The notes beneath the pieces were generated by a model that made no database searches, was not told the DNA's origin, and saw only the letters and a list, made by a program, of their open reading frames with translations. Of a DNA stretch of 62,445 bases, positions 61,405 through 62,445 are shown one piece after another. Position 1 is the stretch's first letter; every line of letters starts with the position of its first letter. The position numbers and the translations under genes were made by a program. The stretch spans positions 1-62,445 of the forward strand of contig NZ_CYUD01000017.1 in assembly GCF_001458295.1 (NCBI RefSeq). Direction: 5' to 3'. Source of the stretch: Ruegeria denitrificans (GTDB lineage Bacteria; Pseudomonadota; Alphaproteobacteria; Rhodobacterales; Rhodobacteraceae).

Positions 61405-62355
61405 ATGAGCAAACTGCCTATTCTGTCCCAAAGACACATCGACCCTCGCAGCTATCCCCCGGGGGTGGCCTATATGGACGGTCAGTACCTGCCAATGCAG
61501 GAGGCAAAGCTCTCGGTGCTGGACTATGGGTTCCTGCATTCGGATGCGACCTATGATGTGGTCCATGTGTGGAAAGGTGCCTTCTTCCGGCTGGACGATC
61601 ACCTGAACCGCTTCTTTCGCGGCATTGAAGAGCTGCATATGTCCATCCCGTATGATCAGGCGCAGGTGGCTGAAATCCTGCACAATTGTGTGGCGTTATC
61701 CGAGCTGCGGAACGCCTATGTCGAGTTCATTTGCACAAGAGGAACTTCCCCGACCTTCAGTCGCGACCCAAGGGACGCCGAAAACCGTTTCATCGCCTTT
61801 GCCATCCCTTTCGGCTCGGTCGCCAACAAGGAGCAGATGGAGCACGGACTACATCTGGCGGTGACCGATGTGTTGCGCATCCCGCCAAGCTCGGTTGATC
61901 CTACCATCAAGAATTATCATTGGCTGGACATGGTGAAGGGGCTTTATGCGGCCTATGACCAAGGCGCAGATACTGCGGTTCTGGTCGATGGAAATGGCAA
62001 CGTGTCCGAAGGCCCCGGGTTCAACGTTTTCGCAATCAGGGATGGCGTGGTTTCAACCCCTGACACCAGCGTTTTGCTGGGAATTACGCGCCAAACCATC
62101 TTCGATATCTGCGCAGGATTGGGCATCCAATGTCGCACGCAGGACGTGTCTGTTACAGCCCTGAAGGCCGCTGACGAGGTATTTGTGACCTCGACCGCTG
62201 GGGGTGTCATGCCGGTCACGAAGGTCGATGGGCAACCTGTCGGATCGGGTGTTCTTGGAACCCTCTCGAAGACCATCTTGGCGAAGTATTGGGAAATGCA
62301 TGACGACGACACGCTCCGAGATGTGGTCCCTTACCCGGAAGCAGCGGAGCTGTGA
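61405..62355 (+). CDS. Class IV (fold-type IV) PLP aminotransferase
   Basis: A transaminase of 316 residues related to branched-chain and D-amino-acid aminotransferases. Visible: SVLDYGFLHSDATYDVVHVW, then RLDDHLNRFFRG; the PLP-lysine in PTIKNYHWLDMVKG (about 170-183); VSEGPGFNVFAI and TSTAGGVMPVTKVDG. The HSDATYDV-x-VW-x-G-x-FFRLDDHL run is close to that of (R)-selective amine transaminases, so an amine or a D-amino acid may be the substrate rather than Leu, Ile or Val. It is divergent from an Lrp-type gene. Confidence 0.88.
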   Translation: MSKLPILSQRHIDPRSYPPGVAYMDGQYLPMQEAKLSVLDYGFLHSDATYDVVHVWKGAFFRLDDHLNRFFRGIEELHMSIPYDQAQVAEILHNCVALSELRNAYVEFICTRGTSPTFSRDPRDAENRFIAFAIPFGSVANKEQMEHGLHLAVTDVLRIPPSSVDPTIKNYHWLDMVKGLYAAYDQGADTAVLVDGNGNVSEGPGFNVFAIRDGVVSTPDTSVLLGITRQTIFDICAGLGIQCRTQDVSVTALKAADEVFVTSTAGGVMPVTKVDGQPVGSGVLGTLSKTILAKYWEMHDDDTLRDVVPYPEAAEL

Positions 62356-62445
62356 CACCACACACGCATTCTGCCGGTTCAGTCGAATGGCCTCTGTGGG
62401 TGGCTCCTGCATTGCAAGTGTTTTCTGGTGATATTCGCGGTCTTT

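Overview
The window looks like chromosome of a marine roseobacter-type alphaproteobacterium (Rhodobacteraceae). This rests on family-level protein resemblance, moderate-high GC, Tat-exported NosZ, a cytochrome cd1 denitrification gene order close to that of Paracoccus, and a NirDL fusion. No taxon was confirmed by a search.

Layout. (1) 1-12.6 kb, ordinary chromosome: an alpha/beta-hydrolase/class III cyclase fusion; a decayed tyrosine-integrase pseudogene; a HupE / PpiC-foldase / DUF3604 gene group; a divergent MocR regulator and PNPOx-like flavoprotein; and a FecR-domain / CHASE2-cyclase gene pair. (2) 12.66-29.45 kb, a tRNA-Ser(GCT) integration hotspot. The intact tRNA gene is followed by two tandem elements, marked by three copies of the tRNA 3' end. 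Element A (about 2.3 kb) has lost its integrase and carries an IS630-type insertion. Element B (about 14.4 kb) starts with a P4-type integrase and an unknown, AT-richer gene. It continues with a chain of mostly overlapping small genes (AlpA-like to a Cys/His-motif protein), then cargo: porin, amidohydrolase, AraC regulator, cyclase-TPR protein, sulfotransferase, MFS transporter and a cupin-like protein. (3) 29.5-59.0 kb, a complete respiratory denitrification supercluster from nitrite to N2: nosCRZDFYLX, then nirECF-DL-GHJN with a small membrane gene, then nirS with a NapC/NirT-like multihaem fusion and a cupredoxin, then nnrS, norCBQDEF, hemA and a Crp/Fnr-type regulator of the DNR/NNR class. 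(4) 59.0-62.4 kb: a CPBP membrane protease, a VOC-domain gene fragment, an Lrp/AsnC regulator and a divergent class IV aminotransferase.

How it works together. NirS reduces nitrite to NO, NorCB reduces NO to N2O, and NosZ reduces N2O to N2. NirE, C, F, DL, G, H, J and N make and insert haem d1, and HemA can feed tetrapyrrole synthesis. NosDFY, NosL, NosR and NosX mature and power NosZ; NorQ and NorD activate NorCB. At least six TTGA(C/T)-N4-GT(C/T)A(A/G)-type inverted repeats precede nosC, nirE, nirS, nnrS, norC and the hemA/regulator gap, five of them 62-70 bp before a start codon. They fit control by the Crp/Fnr gene at the end of the cluster.

Most noteworthy: the tandem tRNA-Ser islands with element-specific paired heptamer arm sites; the overlapping small-gene operon in element B; the six-haem-motif NapC/NirT-ethylbenzene-dehydrogenase-type fusion next to a cupredoxin between nirS and nirE; and the strong hairpins that separate those genes. 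All functions are inferred from motifs and context.
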